Source: an uncultured Clostridia bacterium
GTDB lineage: Bacteria; Bacillota; Clostridia; UBA1381
Direction of reading: 5' to 3'
NCBI GenBank assembly: GCA_944393255.1
Contig: CALXZP010000027.1
Location: 1-45,934 of the forward strand
Length of the DNA stretch: 45,934 nucleotides
Part shown: positions 23,167 to 32,600 of the stretch, piece by piece
Position numbering within the stretch: position 1 is the stretch's first letter
How the letters are laid out: each line of letters begins with the position of its first letter
Program-made: the position numbers and the translations under genes
The notes under the pieces: generated by a model
Seen by the model: the letters and a program-made list of their open reading frames with translations, nothing else
Told to the model about the DNA's origin: nothing
The model's database searches: none

Positions 23167-26100
23167 CTAACGTATAATTCTGTAGATCATTACCGCCGTT
23201 TCCGCTCTGGTCGAGCTGCTGCGCGGTCTGAATTTGCCGGTATCGTCTCCGGTCAGGTAGCCGCTGCCGGCCATTCTTGCGATGGACTTGACAGCGTAGT
23301 CCGCTATCTCGTCCTTATCGGTGAACGTCATGCTCTCAAAGAGGCTGCGCACATATTCCGCTTCCTCCTCCTCGGTCAGTCCGCCGTTCGCATCGTCTGC
23401 GGTCTCATCAGCAGTCTCGCCGCTTTCCGCTTCCGTGCCTCCGGTCTCCGTGCCGTCGGCGTTCGTTCCGGACTCCGTGCCGTCGGTGTCCGTTCCGGAC
23501 TCCGTGCCGTCCGCAGTATCGTCCGCACCGTCCGCGTCCGTATCGCCGTCGGTAACGCCGTTTATGTAGTCGAGCGCTCTCATGCTCATTACCGCCATAT
23601 CCTGGCGTGAGATAGGCTGACCTACGCCGAATTCCGTCTCGCTGATACCGTTTATGATACCGTAATGCACAGCCGAGTTGATGTATACCTCATACCACGC
23701 GCCCTGCTCTACGTCCGTAAAATCAGTCTCGTCTATCTCGTACAGATTGAGACCCAGCGCGGTTATGATCATCTTAACGAACTGCTCGCGCGTTACGCTG
23801 TCGTTCACTCCGTAAATACCGTTGCCGTAGCCGTTTACTATATCCTTAAGGAACAGGTATTCTATAGCCTCCTGCGCCCACGGCACCGCATCAAGATCGT
23901 CGAAGGACGGAGCGCCCTGTGGACGCGGGGTGGCTGTCTGGGTATTGTTATTGGTTACGGTGTTGTTTGGCGTACCGTTGCCTGACACGATAGCGCTGCC
24001 GCCGTTGCCCTGTACGCTGCTGGTGGTACCGCCGCCACCGCCACCGCCGCCGGCTCCTCCGCCGCCGCCATTGCCGCCTGTGCCTGCGGTCGGACGCGGA
24101 GTTTGAGTCTCAGCAGCCTCGGCATTCGCCTTTACGATAACGTCAAAGGTCTTGCTGAGCGTCTCGCCGTCGATATCTATATATCCGGTCAGAGTTACCT
24201 TTGTATCTTCATACACAGTTCCGGGCACGGCCTTTATGACCATTACCTCGGTAAGTCCCTGATTTTTGTATTCCTGTATCTGAGCGTCGGTATAGCCGTA
24301 ATCTGCAAGCTCGTCAACAGGCACGTTCTGCCTCGATACGTTCAGAACGCTCGTATCGGACGAACGCCATGTGAACTGGCTGCCGTAAAGCGCTTCTCTA
24401 CCCATGTACGGAAGTATGTTCGTCTTATCGAGAACATACGCCTGCTCCGTCTCATCGTAAGGCAGCGTGTATACCTCAAAGTCATCCCAGTATCTGTCCA
24501 CATAGTCCGAGGTCAGATTTTCAACATAGATATTGTCCAGCAGATACGAGCTGCCGGTGTAATTGGGGCTGTCGCTTCTGTCCATGGTGAACTCTATGGT
24601 CGAGATCATATCCTCCGCGTTGCGGAAGTCAAGATCCTTGCCTACGAGCATACCGTCAAAATAGAAATCCCATTTATGCGTCCATGAATTAGCCACTATA
24701 GCGACCTTTATCCAATCGCCTATCGGCACGCGGTAACCGCCTGTGCCGCCCATAAATTCATTAGTAACGGTATTGCTCATATACCTGAGCGCGCCGCCGC
24801 CGTTATATCCTAGGGACGTATTGGGCTTGGAATTATAGAGCGTGAAACGGCACATCTGGCTTGCGGAGGAGGTTCCGAAGCCCATGCTGAAGCGGTGATC
24901 CGACGTGATAACGTAAAGATCCATCGAGAGCATCACAACGCCCTCCGGAGCAGTACCTGTCGCCGGGTCTATCAGCTCGATCCAGAGCGGAGTATACGTT
25001 GTTTGGCCTCCGTACGGATGCCATGCGCTGTAGTAGAACGCAAAATTTTCGTCCTCTCCCTCGGACAGCTGCGGCCTGTCATAGCCTACGCTGTCGGTTG
25101 ACATTATCCTCTTATCAAAATTTGCCGGACGGTCATGCTCGTTGTTATTGAAGCCTTCCATGCTCTTTGAATCGCTCAGCTTATCAACGCGTATGCCGCG
25201 GAAGGTATCCTTTCCGTTAGCCGCTTCTACGTTATCCTGTATGCCCAGATACGCACCGTCAGCCGGCTGACCGACGTCGCCCTGGAAATCGTTATAGTAT
25301 ATCGGGTTCCATTCTCTTACCGAAACGTCGAACTCCCTTGTTGCGGACGCGTCGCCCTTTGTTACGGTCGCGGTCAGCGTTACGGGAACACCGCCGTCAA
25401 CAATATTCGGATCGCCCGGCTGCGGACGCGTTACCACACCCGTCAGACATCTGTTGATATGCGACACGCTCTGTATGTCGATATAGTCGGTATTGCTGCT
25501 CTCCCATGTTATCTCTGTACGGTCGTCGCCGCTGTTCGGGAGGTCTATATCGAAATATACGCTGCTCTGGCTGACTGAGCCAAGCTCTATTTCGGAAGCA
25601 ACGCGGTCTGCGGTCTCCTGGTCGGGAGAAGTCTCTATAAACTCTCCCGTACGGAAGAATTTTACCGCCGCATAACGGCCTTTTGTGCCGTCTGCAAACG
25701 CATAATACGTCTCGCCGCCATTGACCTCTGCGCTGATGATCAAGTTCTGCGATGAGCTGCCGGCTCTTATGTAAGCCTCAGCAACGTCCGGCAGATCGTT
25801 CTTTGAATCCGCACAGCCTTCCTTTGCTATGAATACATCCTTGTTGCTTATATCTATTATATAAACATACAGTATACCGTCCGCCGGAGCGTCAAATCTC
25901 AGCGCCGTTCCCGTAGCCGCGCCGCTGCCCCAGCCGCCGTTTACATTGTTGTTCGACACATACGTTGAAGTCTGCGTTCCGTCCTCAAACGTCTTGCTTG
26001 AACTGCTGAATCTGTCGAACGCTCCTACCGAGTAAAGTCCCGGCACGTCCGATATAGCCTCATCGGCCGAAAGTGTCGCGTCCGGATACCATTCATATTT

Positions 26101-26871
26101 CTGAAGATAATCCGTAGGCTCAGTGCCTGCCGGTTCTGTCGTAGCAGGCGCGGTTGTTGCCGGGGCCGTTGTAGCGGGCGCTGTCGTTGCCGGAGCTGTC
26201 GTTGCCGGGGGCGTCGCATCGCCGCCCGGCTCGCTGCCGCCGCCTTCTCCCGGAGTGAACACGAGCTTTGCAAGTCCGACGTTGCCGCCGACGGTTATCT
26301 TTATCTCAGTTCCTCCCGTTACCGTCACGTCCTGCTTCACGTTCGGAGCCGCACCCTCAGGTACGGACGAACCGTCCGCCGGAACATAATTGTTTGCATA
26401 GGTGTCTATCGTTGTTTCATTTGAACCCTGCGTAACGGTAAGACTGCGTATGTCGGTGCCGTTCGGGCTTCCGTGCTTTACGTATACCGTAAGCGTTCCG
26501 TCCTCCGCCGGAGTATAGAGCAGGAATCGTGCGTCCGCTGTTGACTTTCCTCCGAACTTCAAAGCGCCTGTAACCTTCTCATCGCTGAAATCGCCCGAGG
26601 CGTCACGGTCTATCTCGAACGCGTTGTTATATTCGTTTTCGTTCTTCTCTGTACCGTTAGCCTTTATCGTAAGACCGTTGTAATCGGTATCCTCTATGTA
26701 CCATTCCTTTGTACCGCGCGCCACTCCCGCGGGTGCAGCCTCATCGAACGTCCATTCAATAGGAGTTCCGGCGGCGGCAGCCGACGGCATAAGCGTCAGC
26801 TGCGCTGCCATTGGGAGAAGCATTGCAAAGGCGGTAAAAAAGCTGAGAAGCTTATTTTTTGCCTGTTTCAT
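23167..26871 (-). CDS. Large SLH-anchored multi-module surface protein, probable polysaccharide binder
   Basis: A 1234-residue exported protein. Order: signal peptide to ~34; module 36-207 (WTFDE..., RFLLYTPAEDGTLTVYV) of the same type as in the four-module protein; a PATTA repeat linker at 220-250; a second such module at 255-410; an Ig-like domain at ~420-545; a jelly-roll/LamG-like domain at ~550-800 (DFQGDVGQPADG, WTHKWDFYFDG); another Ig-like domain; a glycine-rich linker; and SLH units from ~985 to the end. A ~60-residue acidic Thr/Gly/Asp insert separates the second and third SLH units. No catalytic motif was recognised; the jelly-roll could hide an unknown enzyme. The SLH units hold it on the cell wall. 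It lies between a second SLH protein and GH28 in the operon. Confidence 0.82.
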   Translation of the reverse strand: MKQAKNKLLSFFTAFAMLLPMAAQLTLMPSAAAAGTPIEWTFDEAAPAGVARGTKEWYIEDTDYNGLTIKANGTEKNENEYNNAFEIDRDASGDFSDEKVTGALKFGGKSTADARFLLYTPAEDGTLTVYVKHGSPNGTDIRSLTVTQGSNETTIDTYANNYVPADGSSVPEGAAPNVKQDVTVTGGTEIKITVGGNVGLAKLVFTPGEGGGSEPGGDATPPATTAPATTAPATTAPATTAPATTEPAGTEPTDYLQKYEWYPDATLSADEAISDVPGLYSVGAFDRFSSSSKTFEDGTQTSTYVSNNNVNGGWGSGAATGTALRFDAPADGILYVYIIDISNKDVFIAKEGCADSKNDLPDVAEAYIRAGSSSQNLIISAEVNGGETYYAFADGTKGRYAAVKFFRTGEFIETSPDQETADRVASEIELGSVSQSSVYFDIDLPNSGDDRTEITWESSNTDYIDIQSVSHINRCLTGVVTRPQPGDPNIVDGGVPVTLTATVTKGDASATREFDVSVREWNPIYYNDFQGDVGQPADGAYLGIQDNVEAANGKDTFRGIRVDKLSDSKSMEGFNNNEHDRPANFDKRIMSTDSVGYDRPQLSEGEDENFAFYYSAWHPYGGQTTYTPLWIELIDPATGTAPEGVVMLSMDLYVITSDHRFSMGFGTSSASQMCRFTLYNSKPNTSLGYNGGGALRYMSNTVTNEFMGGTGGYRVPIGDWIKVAIVANSWTHKWDFYFDGMLVGKDLDFRNAEDMISTIEFTMDRSDSPNYTGSSYLLDNIYVENLTSDYVDRYWDDFEVYTLPYDETEQAYVLDKTNILPYMGREALYGSQFTWRSSDTSVLNVSRQNVPVDELADYGYTDAQIQEYKNQGLTEVMVIKAVPGTVYEDTKVTLTGYIDIDGETLSKTFDVIVKANAEAAETQTPRPTAGTGGNGGGGGAGGGGGGGGTTSSVQGNGGSAIVSGNGTPNNTVTNNNTQTATPRPQGAPSFDDLDAVPWAQEAIEYLFLKDIVNGYGNGIYGVNDSVTREQFVKMIITALGLNLYEIDETDFTDVEQGAWYEVYINSAVHYGIINGISETEFGVGQPISRQDMAVMSMRALDYINGVTDGDTDADGADDTADGTESGTDTDGTESGTNADGTETGGTEAESGETADETADDANGGLTEEEEAEYVRSLFESMTFTDKDEIADYAVKSIARMAGSGYLTGDDTGKFRPRSSSTRAETAVMIYRIIR
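23446..23515 (-). repeat. 27 bp tandem repeat coding the acidic SLH insert
   Basis: Copies begin at 23446, 23473 and 23500 (about 2.6 units). Each encodes nine residues of the GTESGT-type insert. In-frame period means length change keeps the reading frame. Confidence 0.75.
24029..24075 (-). repeat. Glycine-codon repeat in the SLH protein linker
   Basis: A run of GGN codons encodes the Gly-rich linker between the binding modules and the SLH domains. A comparable run at 30270-30309 lies at the same place in the pectate lyase-SLH gene. Confidence 0.75.
26135..26213 (-). repeat. 15 bp tandem repeat coding a PATTA linker
   Basis: About five 15-base units encode consecutive PATTA pentapeptides, a flexible and probably glycosylated linker between the first two modules. 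Confidence 0.75.
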
Positions 26872-26883
26872 TTTCGACCTCCG

Positions 26884-29601
26884 TTATCTTGTAACGTAAA
26901 CCATGATCTCATTGGTCTCGCCCATCTCTCTTGAGCGGGCAAATACCACGTCGTCCTGCATGATGTCCTCCGGTGTACCCGGTTCAAGCTCATCCAATAT
27001 CACATTATATACGTATACGTACGCATTGGTCAGATTGAACGGTCTGTAGTAGTCCATGAGCTGAACGGGGCTTGAGCTGCTCTCGTAGCTCAGACGGTCC
27101 GTTTCGTTCAGACCGCACATCATTGCGAAATCAACATACTTCGCAGGAACGTCGCCGTACATGATGTACAGATCGTCATAGAAATCCTGTTTCGTTACCG
27201 AACCGGTCTGCGACCAGTCCTCATAGAATTTGCTTGCGTTATCGTAGTCCATAGCGCCGTCGGTATGGATAGTATCGTAGTTATTGAATACCAGCCTGTA
27301 TGCCTGAACGTTTCCGGCATTGTCGAGGGTGTACTGCAAAGCGTCGCCCACATGGAAATCAAACTCGCCCGTTGAGTAGTACGAGTCAAAGTCCTCATTG
27401 CCGACATAGTTCATCCAGCCGTCCTCATACGTTACCGAGGTCGTGGTGTCCGGTGAGAAGTTAAGCGTTACCTCCTCGCCCGACTGGTAGCCCGCTACGC
27501 GAACCAGCTCGTTGCCCTCGGAATCGACAGCCTCGTCTACCCTCTTTACAAAGAACAGGTCTTCATCCATCTCTACCGCATCGGATATGTCCTCAACGAT
27601 GAGCAGCGCTCCCGCTCTGCCCTGATTGTCAACGTCGTAGCAGGTGATATCCGAATATGTTCTGTTGCTGAGATCCTCTTTATCGAGTATTCTGTAATCT
27701 GTCTCGATCTCGCGGTCGAAACGCGGCATAGCGAATATTACCGTATCGTCCGTTATCATCGAAAGACCCATGAGACCGTTTATGTATCTTACAGAGCTCT
27801 TGCTCCAGTTCTTAACAAAGTCGTTTTCATCTATATAGTTTATATTGTTTGTAGCGTCGTACGGACGGTTTATAGCCGAGATGTATCCTTCAGCGTTCAG
27901 ACGGAATGTTATGATCTCGCCCTGCGTGATGTAATCGGGTACGCGCGAATATGAAACGCGCTCGCCGTTTATCCTTAAATTGCTTGCGCACTGATATGTA
28001 GCAACGCTTCCGTCCGCTCTGAACATTCTTACATATGCAAGATCGGGTACGTCTGTGAACGACTTGAGCACATATGCATAGTTGCTCACCGCACGCGTCG
28101 TGCCGACTGTGCCGATGACCTTGCCGTTCGAGGTCAGCGCATAGTTGCCCTCGATAAGCGAATTGTCCTTATGGCGGTAGTACTTTGAAAGCTCGTACTG
28201 AACGCCGTCTATGGTGATGTAGTCGGTATTTACAGCCGAAGCCGTTCCGTATACAGTCTCTCTTGAGATGTAGATAGTTGCGGCCTCCATGTCGTCGCGG
28301 GTACCGGCTATCTCAACGCTCAGAACGTCGTTTTCGGCTATAGCGTCGAAGCCGACAAGGTTGCCCTCAAGATATACCTTAAGGTCTATATCGTCGTCCG
28401 GATCGAATGTATAGGTCGTGTAAAGCTTGAGCGGATCCGCAGCGGCCTCAGAGTCGCTGTAGCCGTCCTTTGCAAAGATCCTGTAGTTGCGGCTGTCAAC
28501 ACGGTCAACTATCATATGGATCTGGTCGTGGATGATGAGGACGTTTGCCTCGCTCGTTCCGTCGTTGGCTATAAATGTGATGGAGCCTTCGTTTACAGCC
28601 GATACTATATCCTCTGTAGAGCCCGTGCTCACATATCTTCCGTTGCGGATTATCTGGATATCCTCGGCATATCTTATTGTCTTTCTTCTTGACCCGTCCT
28701 CATAATAGGTCACGGAATTTGCGCTTATCGAATCGAGGTCGTCCGGGTCTATCTCTGTTACCGTAGTTTTGTTTTCATCGACCGTAAAGGAAATGAGCTG
28801 CTTTTCGCCGCCGCTTTCGTTACGGACATATCCCTTTATATACTGTCCTATATAATTGCTGACGTCGGATACGAGCGACTTATAAGCCGTGCCCTCTATC
28901 TCAACATAGCCGTCGTTGAGCTGATGGTCATATATGCCCGTCTTCTCATAGCCTGTAACAACGCCCTCTACCTCAGCAACGTCGTATATCCTCTCTATGA
29001 GAGTTTCGTCCGACTTTGAGTAGGTGTTGTTCTCAAGCACCATAGGGTACATGAGAAGAGTGTTGTATATGAGCTGTGCAGCGTCCGTTTTTGTAAGCGC
29101 TGCGTCAGCCGTCTTTTCTATGCCGCTGAGCAGCTTGTTCTGTCCCGCTATGGACATATAGCCCTGCGGATAGCCGCCCTGCGTAGACGCAAGCTGGCTG
29201 TAGCCGGCGCAGTTGAGAAGTATCCTTACCGCCTCCGAAAGAGTTATCTCGTTATTCGGATCGAATTCGGTACCGGATTTGGGGATAGCTCCTATACCTA
29301 CCAGCATTTCTACCGCTGCGCCCTCCGGCGTGGATGTGTCAACGTCCGCAAAGTATCCGTTCGCATACGCGACCGCGCTGTAGCCCATCATCTTTGTCGC
29401 GTACAGTGCAAATTCGCCGCGCCTTACGATCGTCTTGGAGCCGAAGGCTTCCTCGCTGTCCGCGCTCATTATGCCCAGACCGGAAACAAGCTCAACAGCC
29501 GTTCTCTGCTTTGTCGTTGTTACGTCGTTATACGCCAGAGCTGCCGACGCACCCAGAATTATACTAAGGGCAAGTATAATTGAAGTTAATCGTTTAATCA
29601 T
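26884..29601 (-). CDS. SLH-domain surface protein with a large unassigned C-terminal region
   Basis: A 905-residue exported protein. The signal peptide ends near residue 24 (AALA). Three SLH units follow at ~25-205: AVELVSGLGIMS with RRGEFALYATKMMGY, AVEMLVGIGAIP with EAVRILLNCAGY, and a diverged third. The remaining ~700 residues are beta-rich with repeated short strands (for example VEGVVTGYEKTGIYDHQLNDG and YVEIEGTAYKSLV) and no family I recognise. N-terminal SLH placement is common for S-layer array proteins, whereas enzymes here carry SLH at the C-terminus. The ATG at 29601 follows AGGAGGG and overlaps the pectate lyase stop by 8 bases, so expression is coupled to it. It could be a structural S-layer component or a surface scaffold for the pectinases. 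Confidence 0.8.
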   Translation of the reverse strand: MIKRLTSIILALSIILGASAALAYNDVTTTKQRTAVELVSGLGIMSADSEEAFGSKTIVRRGEFALYATKMMGYSAVAYANGYFADVDTSTPEGAAVEMLVGIGAIPKSGTEFDPNNEITLSEAVRILLNCAGYSQLASTQGGYPQGYMSIAGQNKLLSGIEKTADAALTKTDAAQLIYNTLLMYPMVLENNTYSKSDETLIERIYDVAEVEGVVTGYEKTGIYDHQLNDGYVEIEGTAYKSLVSDVSNYIGQYIKGYVRNESGGEKQLISFTVDENKTTVTEIDPDDLDSISANSVTYYEDGSRRKTIRYAEDIQIIRNGRYVSTGSTEDIVSAVNEGSITFIANDGTSEANVLIIHDQIHMIVDRVDSRNYRIFAKDGYSDSEAAADPLKLYTTYTFDPDDDIDLKVYLEGNLVGFDAIAENDVLSVEIAGTRDDMEAATIYISRETVYGTASAVNTDYITIDGVQYELSKYYRHKDNSLIEGNYALTSNGKVIGTVGTTRAVSNYAYVLKSFTDVPDLAYVRMFRADGSVATYQCASNLRINGERVSYSRVPDYITQGEIITFRLNAEGYISAINRPYDATNNINYIDENDFVKNWSKSSVRYINGLMGLSMITDDTVIFAMPRFDREIETDYRILDKEDLSNRTYSDITCYDVDNQGRAGALLIVEDISDAVEMDEDLFFVKRVDEAVDSEGNELVRVAGYQSGEEVTLNFSPDTTTSVTYEDGWMNYVGNEDFDSYYSTGEFDFHVGDALQYTLDNAGNVQAYRLVFNNYDTIHTDGAMDYDNASKFYEDWSQTGSVTKQDFYDDLYIMYGDVPAKYVDFAMMCGLNETDRLSYESSSSPVQLMDYYRPFNLTNAYVYVYNVILDELEPGTPEDIMQDDVVFARSREMGETNEIMVYVTR

Positions 29602-32600
29602 TATTTCCCTCCTGTTTTTCACTCGTCCAATCGGGCAAAAGCGCTCCGTAGAGCACCTTTGCCGCCGCCGCACGGTTTGCAGTTCCGTTCGGGTCGAAAA
29701 CGTTGTTTCCGACTCCGTCTATGATCCCGGCCTCGTACAGCTTTTCCACAGCGTCCTTTGCGTAATCTGCGATATCGCCGTCATCCGCAAAGCCGCCGGT
29801 TTCGCGCACCTTCGGCAGCTCTTTGTCAAGAGCCTCGAAAAGGCGCACCGTCATTACCGCCATATCCTGGCGCGATATGCTGAGCTGAGTTCCGAACGTG
29901 CCGTCGCCCATGCCGTTTACAACTCCGAGCTTAGACGCCGTCGCCACTGCGGAATAATACCATGCGTCCTCCGGAACGTCCGTGTAATCACATTCCGCGG
30001 TCTCATCCATCAGTCCGAAGCCGCGCATGAGCATCGCCGCAAATTCCGCTCTCGTAACGTCTCTGCCCGGTTCAAACGCATTGCCGCCGGTACCGGACAC
30101 TATACCGCGTTCTGCAAGAGCGCTTACGGCTTCTTCCGCCCACTCATATCCGTCCATGTCGCTAAACTCCGTTCCGCCCGACGGCTCGGGTGTTCCCGAC
30201 GGGGTCTGCGTTGCCGAAGGCGATCCGCTCGGCTCCGGAGTCTCGGTCGGAGCAGCTGTTGACGGCGTACCGCCGCCACCGCCGCCACCGCCGCCGCCAC
30301 CGCCGCCGGTAGGCGTTGAGCTGCCCGGCTTTACGGTCGGCACCGGCTCATGCGTGGAGTCGGGATCTTCATCTATATCCTCCCAGCCGGTATACGCGTA
30401 CATATATTCTATGAATACATCCTGCGTTCCCGCCAGACGCGAGCCCAGCTGCCATCTTGCAACGGTATTCGACGTTGCCGATTCGGAATATTCAAGATTT
30501 CTGCCGACAAGCGAATCGTTTATATACAGATTGCATATTCCCGCATCCGCGTCAAGCTGTATCTTGATATCATACCATGTATCGGTGCTGTAGCGCGATA
30601 TTGAGCTTCCGCCGTTATAGATTATCTCGTTCTTTGTAAACTGCAGCGTAACGATATTTCCGAAGGTCGCCGCCTCGCTCGTTGCAGATGATTCAACATC
30701 AGACTCGCCCTCATCGGCAGTGGACGCGTCGCTCTGCGCGCTGTCCTGCTGCAGATAGAACCTGAACTCAGGAGCCTGGTTCATCGGGTCAAGCTCTTCA
30801 TCGCGGATCATGATCTTTGCATGGATCGTGGATCTGCCCGAAAGCGGCGTATCGAATTTCTTTGCGTACGTAAAGCCGTGGTCGTGGCTCTCGTCTCTGA
30901 GCAGCAGGATCGGATCGTGCTCCGTTCCGTACAGCTCGTCGCCGTCAAGGGTGTGGCTCGACGGGATCGGAATACCGCCCAGAGTATAAATGTACCAGTC
31001 CTCGATATCTCCGAATACGGTTATGAACTTGTTGGTCTCGTTCTCCTGTATCCCGTATTCCTTCATATCGCGGGCGTAGTCCGCGTTTACAACGTAGCGC
31101 GTCGGCTCGACCGCTACTGTTGAGAACGAATGATCGTTCTTTTCCTCATATTCCGATACGCGGCCGCCGTCTACCTTTATACCTGCGACCTCGTAAAGCT
31201 GGTTTCCGTTCTGATCAACTTCATCCAGCATTATAAGCTCCTTCTGGTTATATACCGCAGGATCGCTCTTTGTGCCGTCCGCGCTCACCGCTGTAAGCTC
31301 TATATAATACTGCTCGCCGTTTTGGAGCTTCTGAGACTCGGGGGTTGTGGACGTATTGCTTATAACGTATTGTCCGGTCGTTGCCGGGATATTCGTTACC
31401 TCGCGTATCACCGTATCAAAATCCGGATCTGTGCTAACGCGAAGCTCGTAATGATCCGTTTTCGTATCGTATTCGTTAGAGCTGATAAGCGTCAGATAGC
31501 GCTTGTTGCTTGAGTTCGAATCTGACTCCCAGCCCACCTGTTCATAGGTCTTCTCCTCAGAGCCCGGCTCGAAGGTGAGCGTTATCCTCTCGTCAAACGG
31601 TACGCACTTAGTTACTCTCGGCGCTTCAGGCTTACCCGTTGAAGCCGCCTTTGTCCTGAAGGTATACTGCTCGGAAAGCTGCTCAACGCCCGTATCCGAA
31701 TACGTTCTTATCTTGTATGAATACGTCGTGTCCGGCTTAAGTCCCGAAAGTATAGCAGCGAAGTATGTTTCAAAGTCGCCCGCCGTATTGTAGTTGGAAG
31801 CGTTCTTGTCATATACGGAATTCAGCTTTACCTCCGTTGCTGCGGATGCGTCAAATTCACTGCCTTCATTATAGTATACTATAGCTTTCGCGCGTCTTAC
31901 CGTGTTGAAGAGTATCTCGTGCGAGCTGTGCGTGTCATATCTGGATGATCCGTCGCGCACGTTTTCCGCATTGACAGGCTCCGCCTCCGGACCGTCCTCT
32001 ATCTCCTGGTCGCCCGCGCAGAATTCGTTTATGTAATATTCAAGGTTTGTGTAGCCTCTTCCCTCGTAATCCTCACGGCTTATATCATTGCTTGAGCTGT
32101 AGCCCTCTTTCTTATCCCAGCCCATGAGCTCCACAAAGAAATCGGGTATGCCGTCGCCGTTGGAATCAAAATCGCCTTCTCTTACCGTCTTGGGAAGCTG
32201 CGGCCAGTCGTATTCATTCCACTCCATGTCAACGTCCGGAGTTCCGAAATTTCCGTCTGAACCGGGATTATTTGCATGGTCGTAGTTGCCGGCACCGTCG
32301 CCCCAGTCTGCAAACTTGAGCTTTACGTTTTTACCGTTGAGCGTCCATGTCATATCCTCGGTATGAGCATAGTCGGACGGTCTCTTAAGCTCCGTATGGT
32401 TTATATCGTAAACACTGAACGCATCATACAGACCTTCGCCGTCGTCATAGCCGTCGGCAGTCTCTGCGTAATCATCGATCACTACAAGATATTTGTTGGT
32501 TCCGTCGGTCGCATACAGGCTGTCGAGGTGATCCTCGCAGGATACGAACTTGAACTGCTCTTTTACCGTGTAGTTTGAGGGATCCGATACAGTGCTGCCG

